Below, piece after piece: positions 45,127 to 54,971 of a stretch of DNA of 64,000 bases. The position numbers and the translations under genes were made by a program. The notes under the pieces were generated by a model. The model saw only the letters and a list, made by a program, of their open reading frames with translations. It had not been told where the DNA came from and did not search any database. The number at the start of each line of letters is the position of its first letter. The first letter of the stretch is position 1. Source of the stretch: Massilioclostridium coli (GTDB lineage Bacteria; Bacillota; Clostridia; Oscillospirales; Ruminococcaceae); NCBI RefSeq assembly GCF_900095865.1, contig NZ_FMIZ01000006.1, positions 620,001 through 684,000 on the forward strand, in the 5' to 3' direction.

Positions 45127-48100
45127 TTATTTTTTACGTTTTTTTGTAATTCCAACTGCTACTGCGGATGCTGCCAACAAGCCAATTACTGCTGCTGGAA
45201 CTGCTACATCTCCAGTTTTTGCGGCATTTGCTTTTGTAGTAGTTGTTTCCTGTCCTGCCTGTGTAGCATTGTTTTCGGTAGATGGTGTTTGAACTTCTGT
45301 TCCATCTATTGCTACCAAGCCATCCATTGCTGCTTTTACAGCATTTGCTGCCGCATCTACATCTTCTTGGGTTGCGTTGTCATCAGCCATCACATCATTT
45401 GCTTTTGCCAAAGCTGTTGTCAACACACTATAAGATTCTGATGTATACGCATTTGCATCCATGCCGTTTGCTGTTGCGATCATTTCTTCCAGGATGGATT
45501 TATCCGCTTTGAGACGTAAGTTTAACATTGTATTGAGCAGGTTATCTTCCGCTGTTTGGATTTCTGCTTCCATCGCATTATCCTTATCTGCAATTAAATC
45601 CTGAGCTGCTTTCAAAGCTTCTTTAAATTCTGCCTGGCCTGCTTCTACATATTTACTCAAGTCAAAGCCTTCTGCCACACTTACCAGGGTCTCCAAAGAA
45701 GTAATGTCGCCTTTTACAAAGCCTAATTTATGGATTTCAGTCATTAATGCCTGCCATGCTGCATCAACTTCTTTCTGTGTTGCAGTAGTATTGTCACGTA
45801 CTGCAATAGCGTTATCTAGCGCTGCGGTAAAGGATGCTTGTACGTCTGCAATGACATTGTTAAATTCGTCAGAATCTTTTTGTTGTTGAGCGTAATCAAT
45901 TACAGTATTTAAGATACCTTTATTCGCTTCTACATTTTTCTGGAATACAAATTCACGTGTTCCACCGCCTACTGTTACCAGTTGTTCAGTTTCTGTGAAA
46001 GTACTTGTTCCAGAGTTTCCGTTTTTATCTACAAATTGCCCACCTTCGATTTTTGGCAGTACAACGGTAGCTTCAACGTTGGTTGGTACCGTTACTTTTA
46101 AGGTGTAGTCTTCACCACTACCGGAATATGCTACTTCTACAAAACCACGTTCCGTTGCAAAGCGACCTTCCGCATGGTCAAGGATATCCCTTGCAGGGTC
46201 AATAGTAACTGTTTTTGCACCAGCTTCTGTTACAGTAACACCTAAAATGTTTTCTAGCATTTCCGCACCAGCAGCTGCACCCCAACCATGGGACTGGCTC
46301 TCGCCATGTTGCCATTGTTCCCAAGTAAAGGTTGCGTCATATTGGTCAATCAATTGCGCCCAACCATAATCTTCGGTATTCGTCAACAGTTTTAGTGCTG
46401 CATCAGCACGTCCATTATCAAACAATGCCTGTACTAAGATATCAGCTGTCATTGGACCTTGTTTCATACCCATGGAAGCTACATAGTCTACCATGCTATC
46501 AATTTTATCTTCTGGTGCAATACCAAATGCCAATGCGTAAGAAGTAGAATGTTGCCCATTATGGGTACTCTGTGTACCATCGGACATCAAACCGTCACAG
46601 TAAACACCGTCTTCTGTGATCAATTTTTCATTCATGGTCTTTTTCAGGTTTTCCGCACGAGTAGTATAATCCTGAACTTCTGCTGCATCTTTGCCTAATT
46701 CTTGAGCGACATCCGCAACAACATCAAATACACGTACTGAAAGTGCGTTTACTGTTGTTCTAGCAGCAGCCTTCATATCATAATTAAATCTACCTGGAGC
46801 TGGCCAGTCTACAATACCATATTTATATTGACCGCTTCCTCCTGGTAAATTGGTTACCAAACCAGCTGTTGCACCCTCAGTTGCAATTGCCCTTGTCGCG
46901 TAATCCGCTGTATTTTGGAGATACGGGTACGCAACTTCTAACAATTCGCGGTCGCCGGTTTGCATATAGTATCTCCAAATCCAAATTGGCACATTTAAAC
47001 TGAAATCAGGGATATCCCTTTTATTATCTACGTTTGGATATACAGAGTTATAACGTCCCAGATCATCGCCAGAATTCCAGTAGCGGTTCGCAGAATCAAA
47101 GAACTGCATAATTGCTTTTCTGGAAGTTGCTCTTTCATACAAGCTTGTGGTAGTAATTGCACTGATATTAACAGAGTCTTGTAAGAACTGGCCTTTTTCA
47201 CGGGTTGGTGTATCTACAAACTGGTTTTGTGCGGAGTACAGAGCGGAATCTTTCATTAACTGGTAAACCTGATTGAGCATCTCATCCGATGTTATCAGAG
47301 TAGAATCACGGTCTTCTGGTACTTCCTGATACAAAATCGTTGCTGTAATATCATCTTTGGTAAATGTCTGACCTACATTTGGAATCTGTAGATAACGGAA
47401 TGCTAAATGATCCCAAGTATTGTAGGTTTGTGCTCCATCTTTTTGTGTATAGATAAAGTTCATGTTTGTGTTTTGGGAAGAACTTCCACTTGTATTGACT
47501 TTTCCATCATCTTTTAATTCATAGCCAGTGATCAATGTTAATTTTTGTCCGGCTTTGCCATTCGCAAAATTAACAGAGAACCGTGCTGGAATAACCCGTC
47601 CAAAGTCTACAATAGTTGTGCCGTCTTCCAATGTTGTGATGGTTTCCGGTTGTACGGTTTCTTCTGTAACATGTCCTAATTCTGATTGTACATTAGTAAA
47701 CGGATCAGTTGGATGTTCTCCTAATACATAAACATTCTGCCAAGAAGAATCGTCAAATCCTACTTCGGAGTAATTATCAATTGCTTTTCTAGCATCGTAT
47801 TCTTCTACAAAATCACCTTCGCCATTACGTTTTGTAGATCCGGACAATGGAGCATCTTCCGCTACCCAATCCTCTCCAGTAGAGATAGTTTGGTAACTTC
47901 CATCGTTGTAGTAAACAACAATTTCACCCAACAAACCTGGTTTTCCTGCTGCGCGTCCTTGGCCACCACTGTACCAGCGGTCCAAAACGCCAATGGAAAT
48001 AGTATCGTCATCGCCTAATGCTTCGGTAATATCCCAACCTTGATAATGGGTTTCATCAGAATAGTCAAAGGATTGTCCACGGCCAATTCTTGTTCCGTTG

Positions 48101-50250
48101 ATGGATAATTCATAATCATGAGCAGAAGCCATATAGGCAAGAGCTTTTACAGGTTCTTTGCCTTCTTCCAATTTTTCTTCTTTTCGGGCGTACCAATACA
48201 TGTTGGAACCAGTTGCTGGAACAGTATCCCCATTCCATTGGGACATTCCATTGTCAAATTTATCTTCTAACAGGATAGTTCCATCCGCACCTGTTACTTT
48301 TACTTCACTAAATTTACCAACTTCTGTTCCAGTGGTGCTTTCTCGGAAACCGATAGTACCTTTTGAATAGGTGGAATCTGTTGTGGTATCCACCAGTGTT
48401 CCATTGATATAGGTTTTAAAGGTATCGCCATTTACATCAATTGTAACACGGTAAGCTTGACCTTCTTTAATATCGTATTTAATTGGGTCTTTTAAGGCAG
48501 TAAATTTGCCATTTTCCTGTACATGAACTTTTAATCCAGTACCAGGGACAATCTGCCACATGTACCCGCTATCTTTGTCTGTCGCGCGGAACATGATACC
48601 CGCAGCAGTTTTTTCCGCAATCACACGCATGGAAACGGTATAGTTATCCCAATCGGTTCCAGTTTTTGCTAGGATAACCCCATTGGTGTTACAGTTCGCC
48701 CAGTTGTAGCCATCTACCTGACTCATCACCGTGGTATTGCTCCAACCGTCAAAACCTTTACTGAAATCAGTAGAGAGATAGGTTTGCGTATTATCATTTG
48801 TGGTGATTGTAGTAGCTGGTTTTCCATCGCTTGTAATATAATTATCTAAGTTTTGAAAATCTTCTACCATCAATTCGCTGCCATCTGCGCCCGTTACTTT
48901 AATATTTTTAAAGGTACCACCTTCCGCATTGGTATTACGGAAACCAAATGTACCTTTGGTAGAAGTATTTTTCTCATCCACATAAGTATCAAACAGTTCG
49001 CCTTCAATATAAGTTTTAATGGTATTGCCTTTTACTTCAATGGTAATATGATAATAAGTATCTGCTTTGAAAGAGTAGGAAACTGCCCCATCTCCATCAA
49101 TTTTATTGAATTTACCATTCGTCATGGTATGGCGAGCAAGTCCCTTTTTCTTACGGGTAAATTGCCACATATATCCTGTTTTAAAATCACTGCTGGAACG
49201 GAGCATAACCGCTGTAGCATCATCACTTGTGTTGTTGATCTGCATATCAAAATCTAGGGTATAGTCAGTCCAGTCATAGCCTTGATTATTTAAAATAACC
49301 TGTTTATCGCTACTTTTTCCACCAACTACTTTTATACTTTCGATCTGTTTGGATATAGACTGAGCAGATAATTTTTGGAAATTACCAACTTGCCCTTCTT
49401 CTTCATAGAAACCAACACTACCTGTGGCAAAAATATCATCTGTGGTAACATCTACCTGTATACCGTCAATACTGGTAGTAATGGTATTGCCATTGGCAAC
49501 AATATTCATGGAATAATAAGCGTTTTCCATAATATCCATTTCTACAGTGCCCAGGTCTTTTTTCTCGCCATTTACCAAAGCGGTTTTTGTTAAACCTTTC
49601 CCTGGTACCAATGACCAAATGTAAGCGTTATTGCTGTCTGCTGCACGGAACGCTACCCCTGCAGCACCTTTCTCCGCGTTCACATCTACATTCAAATTAT
49701 AGTTTGCCCAGCCTGTCCCTGCACTGTACATGGTTAACCCACCACCTTGTACATGGGCAGCAGTGCCAGAAGATTCGATGGTAACAGGAGTACCTGGCTT
49801 TTGAATCCAGCTTGCATTCCAGTCTTCATCCGATAAACCAGTAGCAAAAGATGCTGGTTCACTGGTGCCTTTTAATCCGGTAGAATCCCAAGTAGTTACC
49901 GTCCAGCTATATGGATGAGCTGGATCCAATTCTGGACCTGCATAAGGAATATTGGATTGTTCGGAAGATTCTACTTTATTAGAATCCCAAACAACCTCAT
50001 CTGTTAGGTCATCTTTTACAATAATCTGGTATGCAGTTTGTACATCGTCCAGGTCAGCATCCTGGTTCCACCAGCTAAAAGTAGGTGCTTCCACATTTAG
50101 TGGCTTTTCCAATTCATTGGTTAATAAGCCATATGGCATTGGTGCGTTGACGCCATCTTGAGCATTTGCTGGCGCTACCAAAACAGTACTTAACATTGCA
50201 GCGCTTAACAGCAATGCTGACATGCGTTTTACGCCTTTTTTCATAAACAT
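45127..50250 (-). CDS. wall-anchored GH78-type alpha-L-rhamnosidase, multidomain
   Basis: 1707 residues, the largest gene here. Signal peptide to about residue 30 (PANA), an Ig-like N domain with WWNQDADLDDVQTAYQI (about 60), three related concanavalin-type/DUF1080-like repeats (about 165-300, 315-455, 525-660), a rhamnosidase N domain with YELSINGTRIG (about 710), then the (alpha/alpha)6 catalytic domain with FVDTPTREKGQFLQD (about 1005-1020), where the acidic residues expected of GH78 lie. C-terminal side: helical FIVAR-like repeats (about 1440-1655), a Thr-rich linker and a sorting signal AAKTGD, hydrophobic span, KKRKK. It should remove terminal L-rhamnose from plant or bacterial glycans at the cell surface. 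No transporter or rhamnose pathway genes adjoin. Confidence 0.9.
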   Translation of the reverse strand: MFMKKGVKRMSALLLSAAMLSTVLVAPANAQDGVNAPMPYGLLTNELEKPLNVEAPTFSWWNQDADLDDVQTAYQIIVKDDLTDEVVWDSNKVESSEQSNIPYAGPELDPAHPYSWTVTTWDSTGLKGTSEPASFATGLSDEDWNASWIQKPGTPVTIESSGTAAHVQGGGLTMYSAGTGWANYNLNVDVNAEKGAAGVAFRAADSNNAYIWSLVPGKGLTKTALVNGEKKDLGTVEMDIMENAYYSMNIVANGNTITTSIDGIQVDVTTDDIFATGSVGFYEEEGQVGNFQKLSAQSISKQIESIKVVGGKSSDKQVILNNQGYDWTDYTLDFDMQINNTSDDATAVMLRSSSDFKTGYMWQFTRKKKGLARHTMTNGKFNKIDGDGAVSYSFKADTYYHITIEVKGNTIKTYIEGELFDTYVDEKNTSTKGTFGFRNTNAEGGTFKNIKVTGADGSELMVEDFQNLDNYITSDGKPATTITTNDNTQTYLSTDFSKGFDGWSNTTVMSQVDGYNWANCNTNGVILAKTGTDWDNYTVSMRVIAEKTAAGIMFRATDKDSGYMWQIVPGTGLKVHVQENGKFTALKDPIKYDIKEGQAYRVTIDVNGDTFKTYINGTLVDTTTDSTYSKGTIGFRESTTGTEVGKFSEVKVTGADGTILLEDKFDNGMSQWNGDTVPATGSNMYWYARKEEKLEEGKEPVKALAYMASAHDYELSINGTRIGRGQSFDYSDETHYQGWDITEALGDDDTISIGVLDRWYSGGQGRAAGKPGLLGEIVVYYNDGSYQTISTGEDWVAEDAPLSGSTKRNGEGDFVEEYDARKAIDNYSEVGFDDSSWQNVYVLGEHPTDPFTNVQSELGHVTEETVQPETITTLEDGTTIVDFGRVIPARFSVNFANGKAGQKLTLITGYELKDDGKVNTSGSSSQNTNMNFIYTQKDGAQTYNTWDHLAFRYLQIPNVGQTFTKDDITATILYQEVPEDRDSTLITSDEMLNQVYQLMKDSALYSAQNQFVDTPTREKGQFLQDSVNISAITTTSLYERATSRKAIMQFFDSANRYWNSGDDLGRYNSVYPNVDNKRDIPDFSLNVPIWIWRYYMQTGDRELLEVAYPYLQNTADYATRAIATEGATAGLVTNLPGGSGQYKYGIVDWPAPGRFNYDMKAAARTTVNALSVRVFDVVADVAQELGKDAAEVQDYTTRAENLKKTMNEKLITEDGVYCDGLMSDGTQSTHNGQHSTSYALAFGIAPEDKIDSMVDYVASMGMKQGPMTADILVQALFDNGRADAALKLLTNTEDYGWAQLIDQYDATFTWEQWQHGESQSHGWGAAAGAEMLENILGVTVTEAGAKTVTIDPARDILDHAEGRFATERGFVEVAYSGSGEDYTLKVTVPTNVEATVVLPKIEGGQFVDKNGNSGTSTFTETEQLVTVGGGTREFVFQKNVEANKGILNTVIDYAQQQKDSDEFNNVIADVQASFTAALDNAIAVRDNTTATQKEVDAAWQALMTEIHKLGFVKGDITSLETLVSVAEGFDLSKYVEAGQAEFKEALKAAQDLIADKDNAMEAEIQTAEDNLLNTMLNLRLKADKSILEEMIATANGMDANAYTSESYSVLTTALAKANDVMADDNATQEDVDAAANAVKAAMDGLVAIDGTEVQTPSTENNATQAGQETTTTKANAAKTGDVAVPAAVIGLLAASAVAVGITKKRKK

Positions 50251-50372
50251 TTTAACAAGTTCCTCCTTCTCTCACGTTCAAATTAGACTTTTTATAGTCA
50301 ACACTACTCTTTTCTCTTTCCGCCCCCTTTAACAAACGAAATGTATACTTTTTCGTTCGGTTAAACTTAGAT

Positions 50373-50396
50373 AAAAAAACCCCTCTAAAGCAGGGG
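50373..50396 (-). terminator. terminator in the rhamnosidase leader
   Basis: Minus strand: CCCCTGCTTTAGAGGGG followed by TTTTTTTAT, lying between the promoter at 50467-50495 and the start at 50250. Transcripts from that promoter would end after about 85-90 bases unless this is overridden. Confidence 0.75.
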
Positions 50397-50466
50397 AGAA
50401 AACTTATTTTTTGACTGAATGATAAAGTATACCCAATATATGCACAGCTACATATAAAGCAATTTT

Positions 50467-50495
50467 ATTATAGCACGATCAATTTTTGATTTCAA
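50467..50495 (-). promoter_or_regulatory. promoter of the rhamnosidase leader
   Basis: Minus strand: TTGAAA (50490-50495), 17 bases, TATAAT (50467-50472). Confidence 0.7.
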
Positions 50496-50681
50496 ACTCA
50501 ATAATTAACAAATTTAATTTTTAAAAAATAGAAAGTTTTCACAAAAACCGTAAACAGTTGTATTGTTTGCCCGTTTAAATTCAAACAGAAAATTACCACT
50601 TTGATAAAGTTTTATCTTGGTATACGCTTGTAAGAAATATGCATTATTTTGCGTAATTCATCCAATTGTCTTTTTAACAAC

Positions 50682-50721
50682 AAAAAATGCTTTAAACCCA
50701 AGCAGGTTCAAAGCATTTTTT
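50682..50721 (-). terminator. terminator of the candidate RNA unit
   Basis: AAAAAATGCTTT/AAAGCATTTTTT extended by CC/GG through a G-U pair on the minus strand, then TTTTTTGTTGTT. No protein gene ends at it on either strand. Confidence 0.8.
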
Positions 50722-51108
50722 GGTACATTGATTTCGAAATCATTAGAGAGATACTATGTTGATGGATACAATAAAAATAAAATTATAAAGTCGAATCGTA
50801 AAATAAAAACTGATTTGTTTGTTGTAGTGATGCAGCATTTGGTTGGTTTTCCAACCATTTTACAAAATAAACCAGATTGAATATTCGCTATCTTCGTGCC
50901 TATGAATTTCGTAAGGAAATGATACCTAACTTCCAGTATTTTATTGCCCAATGTAAGATGTAACCGCCTTTACTGCCCCTAGTAACCGCTAACATCTTGT
51001 ACTGTTTTCAAGGAATGGACGATTCCTTGTCAAGGTTATTTCTCTAATCTCTCATTCACATTCTCAATGCCATGGTTCATCTTTAGTTGATTCTCTCAGA
51101 GCTAAGGA

Positions 51109-51210
51109 TCAATGTTTCTTTCTTCCGGATCGGAAGATATTAGGTAATGTTGCCTCCGCAATGTTACCTGTATTTTGTTTGAAACAATTCATCGATTTTG
51201 TCAATTTCAT
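51109..51210 (-). CDS. doubtful 33-residue ORF in the structured region
   Basis: ATG at 51210 behind a purine-rich GAGAAGAGAG stretch, 33 codons, basic at the end (FRSGRKKH). The frame crosses two of the hairpins. Could be a small peptide, the stub of a lost gene, or chance. Confidence 0.2.
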   Translation of the reverse strand: MKLTKSMNCFKQNTGNIAEATLPNIFRSGRKKH

Positions 51211-51341
51211 GTTTCTCTCTTCTCTTTTGATAGAACACTTTTTATCTTTTTTTCGAAACAAAAAGTATTCTCTTTTTTCTTTTTCTATTCTCCGTTACTT
51301 ACAAAAACAACGTGATAAATCCTTTTGTAAGCAACAACCTT

Positions 51342-51370
51342 ATTATACAACAAAACATTAATAAACACAA
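51342..51370 (-). promoter_or_regulatory. promoter-like pair for the candidate RNA
   Basis: Minus strand: TTGTGT (51365-51370), 17 bases, TATAAT (51342-51347). The predicted start point falls at the foot of the 13-bp hairpin. 51371-51589 is very AT-rich with no gene seen. Confidence 0.5.
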
Positions 51371-51589
51371 AGGTCATAATAAACGAAGATAATCCTAAAA
51401 TTTAGTGAATCCACCAATGGTTTTTAACAATTTTATTGATTAAATATTGTTTTAACAAATAACATTTAATATTATTATTCAATATATATTTATAGACAAT
51501 ACATTTAACTAAAAAAATAAAATCTTTTTTTTAATTTCGTTTTTATATTAAAATACAAAAAATGAATATCATATACAATTGTATACAAA

Positions 51590-51622
51590 AATACCCCTTG
51601 TTTTTTATACAACAAGGGGATT
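51590..51622 (-). terminator. terminator of the zinc-ribbon protein gene
   Basis: A perfect 9-bp stem CCCCTTGTT/AACAAGGGG and minus-strand TATTTTTG, 9 bases after the stop. Confidence 0.85.
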
Positions 51623-51630
51623 TTTGTTTA

Positions 51631-52065
51631 TTACCAGAACAAACCAGAAATAATCCAATCTGGAATCATAGCATTTTCATATAAAATCATTCCAACTCGA
51701 ACCAATGTGGCAACCAAGGAAATCGAAATTCCGGCAACCGCTAAACCTTTTAGATGCTTACCAAAACATCCAATTAATGAAGTAATCAGCCCCAATGGCA
51801 ATAAAATAATAGCGAAGGTAAACAGACCAATAATAGAGCAGATAAAACCGATAATGGCACATACATCACACCAGTTGTAACCTTCCCTTTGTGGGATAGC
51901 AACAGGAGGCATTACATTTGGTACTGGTGGAGGCGCCACTGGTTGCTGATATTCCGTTGTGTAGGAACTGGAAATCTCAATATCCTCATCCAACCGTTCC
52001 CCACAGGCCTTACAGAAGGTAAATTCGTCATTATTGGGTGTATTACAATGTGGGCATACTTTCAT
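51631..52065 (-). CDS. zinc-ribbon membrane protein, DUF4190-like
   Basis: 144 residues. N-terminal zinc ribbon CPHC ... CKAC (residues 4-7 and 18-21), a Pro-rich linker (about 45-58), then two hydrophobic segments with GFICSIIGLFTFAIILLPLGLI, in the manner of DUF4190 proteins that share the same zinc-ribbon plus two-helix layout. Function unknown; membrane protein with a cytoplasmic zinc ribbon. Single gene with its own terminator, next to gyrA. Confidence 0.8.
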   Translation of the reverse strand: MKVCPHCNTPNNDEFTFCKACGERLDEDIEISSSYTTEYQQPVAPPPVPNVMPPVAIPQREGYNWCDVCAIIGFICSIIGLFTFAIILLPLGLITSLIGCFGKHLKGLAVAGISISLVATLVRVGMILYENAMIPDWIISGLFW

Positions 52066-52261
52066 ATTAAAAACCCCTTTCTGCTACTTTTTCTTCTCAT
52101 AATAAAATTTAACTGTTTAACTTTATCATAACAGAAAACCACCTATGAGTTATCACATAACTATGAAATTTTTATTTCATTTATCCAACAAAATAAGGCA
52201 AGGAATAGCAACTGCCACAATTTATTTTTCTCCAATTTTTTCTAGAAACTCATATAAAACA

Positions 52262-52294
52262 AAAAATTCCGGTAGGAACACTACCGGAATTTTT
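52262..52294 (-). terminator. gyrA terminator
   Basis: A perfect 14-bp stem AAAAATTCCGGTAG/CTACCGGAATTTTT, directly after the gyrA stop. Confidence 0.9.
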
Positions 52295-52300
52295 AATTTT

Positions 52301-54934
52301 TTATTCGTCTTTTTGTTCTTCTAATTCATTCATTTGGCTTTCCATGGATTCCGCATGTGCCAACAGCTCATCGGCAGCGTCAGAACCATCCATCTGGGTT
52401 TCTAGCTGATTTTCTTCCGCTTCTAAAGCTGCTTTTTCTTCTGGAGAAAGTTCTGTTTCTTCTGCTTGTTCTACTTCCTGAACTTCCGCTTCCTCCTCAT
52501 GTTCCGCACGGGCAAAGGTTACCACCTTGGTATCCCCTTGTACTCTCATGACACGCACACCACCAGCATACCGGGACATCACGCTGACATCGCTTACACG
52601 GATACGGATAATAACACCATCATCTGAAATCATAATCAGATCATCATCTTCATCCACTACTTTTACCCCAACTACATGGCCTTTTTCTTCATTGACTTTG
52701 TAGTTGATTTTACCAAAACCACCTCTGGTCTGGCAACGGTATTCTTCCACAGCGGTACGTCTGCCTTGCCCTTTGTCGGTAACTGTCATAACAGTCGCGC
52801 CTTCTCGGATACGAGCCATACCAACAACCTGGTCGCCATCCTTCAGCTTAATGGCACGCACGCCTTTGGCGGAACGGGACAATGGACGGGCATCCGTTTC
52901 TTTAAACCGGATTGCCATCCCGTTTTTAGTAGCAACAATTAGTTCAGAGTGCCCAGAAGTCAAACGTACCCATGCCAATTCATCGTCTTCGGATAGGGTA
53001 ATGGCAATCAAACCGTTTTTGCGGATATTGCGGTAAGCATCCAACTTGGTTCTTTTCACAATACCCTGCTTGGTTACCATGACAATATACTGGTCAGAAT
53101 CAAACTCGGTTACCCGCAACATGGAAGTAACTTTTTCCTCTGGTTCCAATGGCAATAGATTGACAATATTCATCCCTTTGGAGGTTTTGCCCCCTTCTGG
53201 AATTTCATAGCATTTTAAGCGGTACATTTTTCCACGGTTGGTAATAAACACAACATGGTCGTGGGTAGAGGAGATAAAGAGTTCTTCCACAAAATCCTCT
53301 TCCCGCTGTTTCATACCGGAAACACCACGGCCACCACGCTTCTGGGTTTTGTAAACATCCACTGGCTGGCGTTTGATATAGCCGTAATGGGTGAGTGTAA
53401 CTACACATTCCTCTTCTGGAATCAGGTCTTCAATATCCACTTCACCGCTAACCGCTTTGATCTCTGTGCGGCGTTCATCTCCATATTTCTGTTTGATTTC
53501 CAGCAACTCATCCCGTACAATCCCTAGGATAATCTGGTAATCGCTTAAAATATGTTCCAATTCTTTTACTTTTGCCAGGATATCAGCCAGTTCCTGCTCA
53601 ATTTTAATCCGTTCCAGACCGGATAACTGCCCCAAACGCATCTGTACAATAGCGGTTGCCTGAATATCATCCAGGTTAAAGTTTTCCATCAAACGCTCTT
53701 TGGACTCTGCCACTGTTTTGGAAGAACGGATGATTTTAATCACTTCTTCGATGAAATCCAAAGCGATTTTTAACCCTTCCAGCACATGCTCCCGCTCTTT
53801 TGCTTTGCGTAGGTCAAATTCTGTCCTTCTGCGGATAACTTCCGCTTGGAAATCAATGTAATGCTGGAGCATTTCTTTCAGGGACATGACTTTTGGTTCG
53901 CCGTTGACCAATGCTAGGTTAATGACGCCAAAGGTCTCCTGCATTTGGGTATAACTGTACAATTTGTTTAAAACAATCTGAGGGTTCGCGTCCCGTTTTA
54001 ACTCAATGACAATCCGCATTCCTTCCCGGCTGGATTCGTCACGCAATCCGGAAATTCCCTCAATTTTCTTATCTTTTACATGGTTGGCAATGCTCTCGAT
54101 TAGCCGTGCTTTGTTGACCTGATAAGGAAGTTCGGTCACCACAATGCGGAACCGTCCATTTTTCATTTCTTCTACGTCAGCACGGGAACGTACTGTAATC
54201 TTACCCCGTCCTGTGGCATAAGCGGCACGAATTCCAGCCTGACCCATAATAATACCAGCAGTAGGGAAATCCGGCCCTTTGATGCAGCCCATGAGATCCA
54301 GCAACTCTGCATCCGGGTTATCAATCAACATGCAGATACCATCCACAATTTCATTCAAGTTGTGGGGAGGGATGTTCGTCGCCATCCCTACAGCAATACC
54401 AGTAGAACCATTTACCAACAGGTTTGGGAACCTGGAAGGTAATACAGTAGGCTCCTTCAAACGATCATCGTAGTTCATACCGAATTCAACGGTATCTTTA
54501 TTGATATTAGTAAGCATCTCCATGGAGATTTTGCTCATTTTTGCTTCGGTATAACGGTAAGCAGCCGGAGGGTCGCCATCCACAGAACCGAAGTTCCCAT
54601 GCCCATCTACCAATGGATAGCGCAAGGAAAAATCCTGCGCCATACGTACCAGGGCATCGTAAACAGAGGCGTCACCGTGGGGGTGGTAACGTCCCAATAC
54701 AGAACCGACTGTATCGGCTGATTTACGGTAAGGTTTGTCCGGAAAAATACCGTTCTCATACAGGGTATACAGGATACGGCGATGGACTGGTTTTAAACCG
54801 TCCCGCACATCCGGCAGCGCCCTGCTGACAATAACAGACATGGAATAATCCAAAAAGGATTTCCGCATCTCTTTTTCAATATCTACCGGAATCACCTTAC
54901 CCATACTTGGGTCAAAAGTGTTTTCATTACTCAT
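52301..54934 (-). CDS. gyrA: DNA gyrase subunit A
   Basis: 877 residues. With GyrB it forms the A2B2 enzyme that introduces negative supercoils. Breakage-reunion domain: [20 protein letters not shown], the quinolone-resistance region with [17 protein letters not shown] (Ser-to-Ala like change at position equivalent to Ser83 seen as DASVYD, i.e. Ser retained), and the active-site tyrosine in AYRYTEAKM (about 120-128). C-terminal beta-pinwheel includes the GyrA box QKRGGRGV. The last ~55 residues are an acidic, Glu-rich tail. Last gene of the dnaA-gyrA cluster. Confidence 0.98.
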   Translation of the reverse strand: MSNENTFDPSMGKVIPVDIEKEMRKSFLDYSMSVIVSRALPDVRDGLKPVHRRILYTLYENGIFPDKPYRKSADTVGSVLGRYHPHGDASVYDALVRMAQDFSLRYPLVDGHGNFGSVDGDPPAAYRYTEAKMSKISMEMLTNINKDTVEFGMNYDDRLKEPTVLPSRFPNLLVNGSTGIAVGMATNIPPHNLNEIVDGICMLIDNPDAELLDLMGCIKGPDFPTAGIIMGQAGIRAAYATGRGKITVRSRADVEEMKNGRFRIVVTELPYQVNKARLIESIANHVKDKKIEGISGLRDESSREGMRIVIELKRDANPQIVLNKLYSYTQMQETFGVINLALVNGEPKVMSLKEMLQHYIDFQAEVIRRRTEFDLRKAKEREHVLEGLKIALDFIEEVIKIIRSSKTVAESKERLMENFNLDDIQATAIVQMRLGQLSGLERIKIEQELADILAKVKELEHILSDYQIILGIVRDELLEIKQKYGDERRTEIKAVSGEVDIEDLIPEEECVVTLTHYGYIKRQPVDVYKTQKRGGRGVSGMKQREEDFVEELFISSTHDHVVFITNRGKMYRLKCYEIPEGGKTSKGMNIVNLLPLEPEEKVTSMLRVTEFDSDQYIVMVTKQGIVKRTKLDAYRNIRKNGLIAITLSEDDELAWVRLTSGHSELIVATKNGMAIRFKETDARPLSRSAKGVRAIKLKDGDQVVGMARIREGATVMTVTDKGQGRRTAVEEYRCQTRGGFGKINYKVNEEKGHVVGVKVVDEDDDLIMISDDGVIIRIRVSDVSVMSRYAGGVRVMRVQGDTKVVTFARAEHEEEAEVQEVEQAEETELSPEEKAALEAEENQLETQMDGSDAADELLAHAESMESQMNELEEQKDE

Positions 54935-54971
54935 TCAGGTTCCTCCAAATCTATCCGACAAGTCAGTATTT

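Larger units (their letters stand above)
50682..51335 (-). ncRNA. candidate large structured non-coding RNA
   Basis: A ~650-base gene-free unit. It begins at a promoter-like pair (51342-51370) and ends at a strong terminator (50682-50721). Inverted repeats along it: 51294-51306 with 51323-51335 (13 bp, one G-U on the minus strand); 51143-51153 with 51158-51168; 51121-51127 with 51131-51137 (7 bp, perfect); 51087-51094 with 51105-51112; 51009-51016 with 51022-51029 (8 bp, perfect); and 50955-50961 with 50992-50998, enclosing TTACT/AGTAA. Several stems pair a little better on the plus strand, so direction is not settled. It matches no RNA family I can recall. A 33-codon frame lies inside (51109-51210). 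Confidence 0.4.

Noticed and set aside
50754-50951. 65-codon minus-strand frame within the structured region
   Set aside because: No ribosome binding site, hydrophobic run of odd composition, and it crosses hairpin sequences; treated as part of the non-coding unit.
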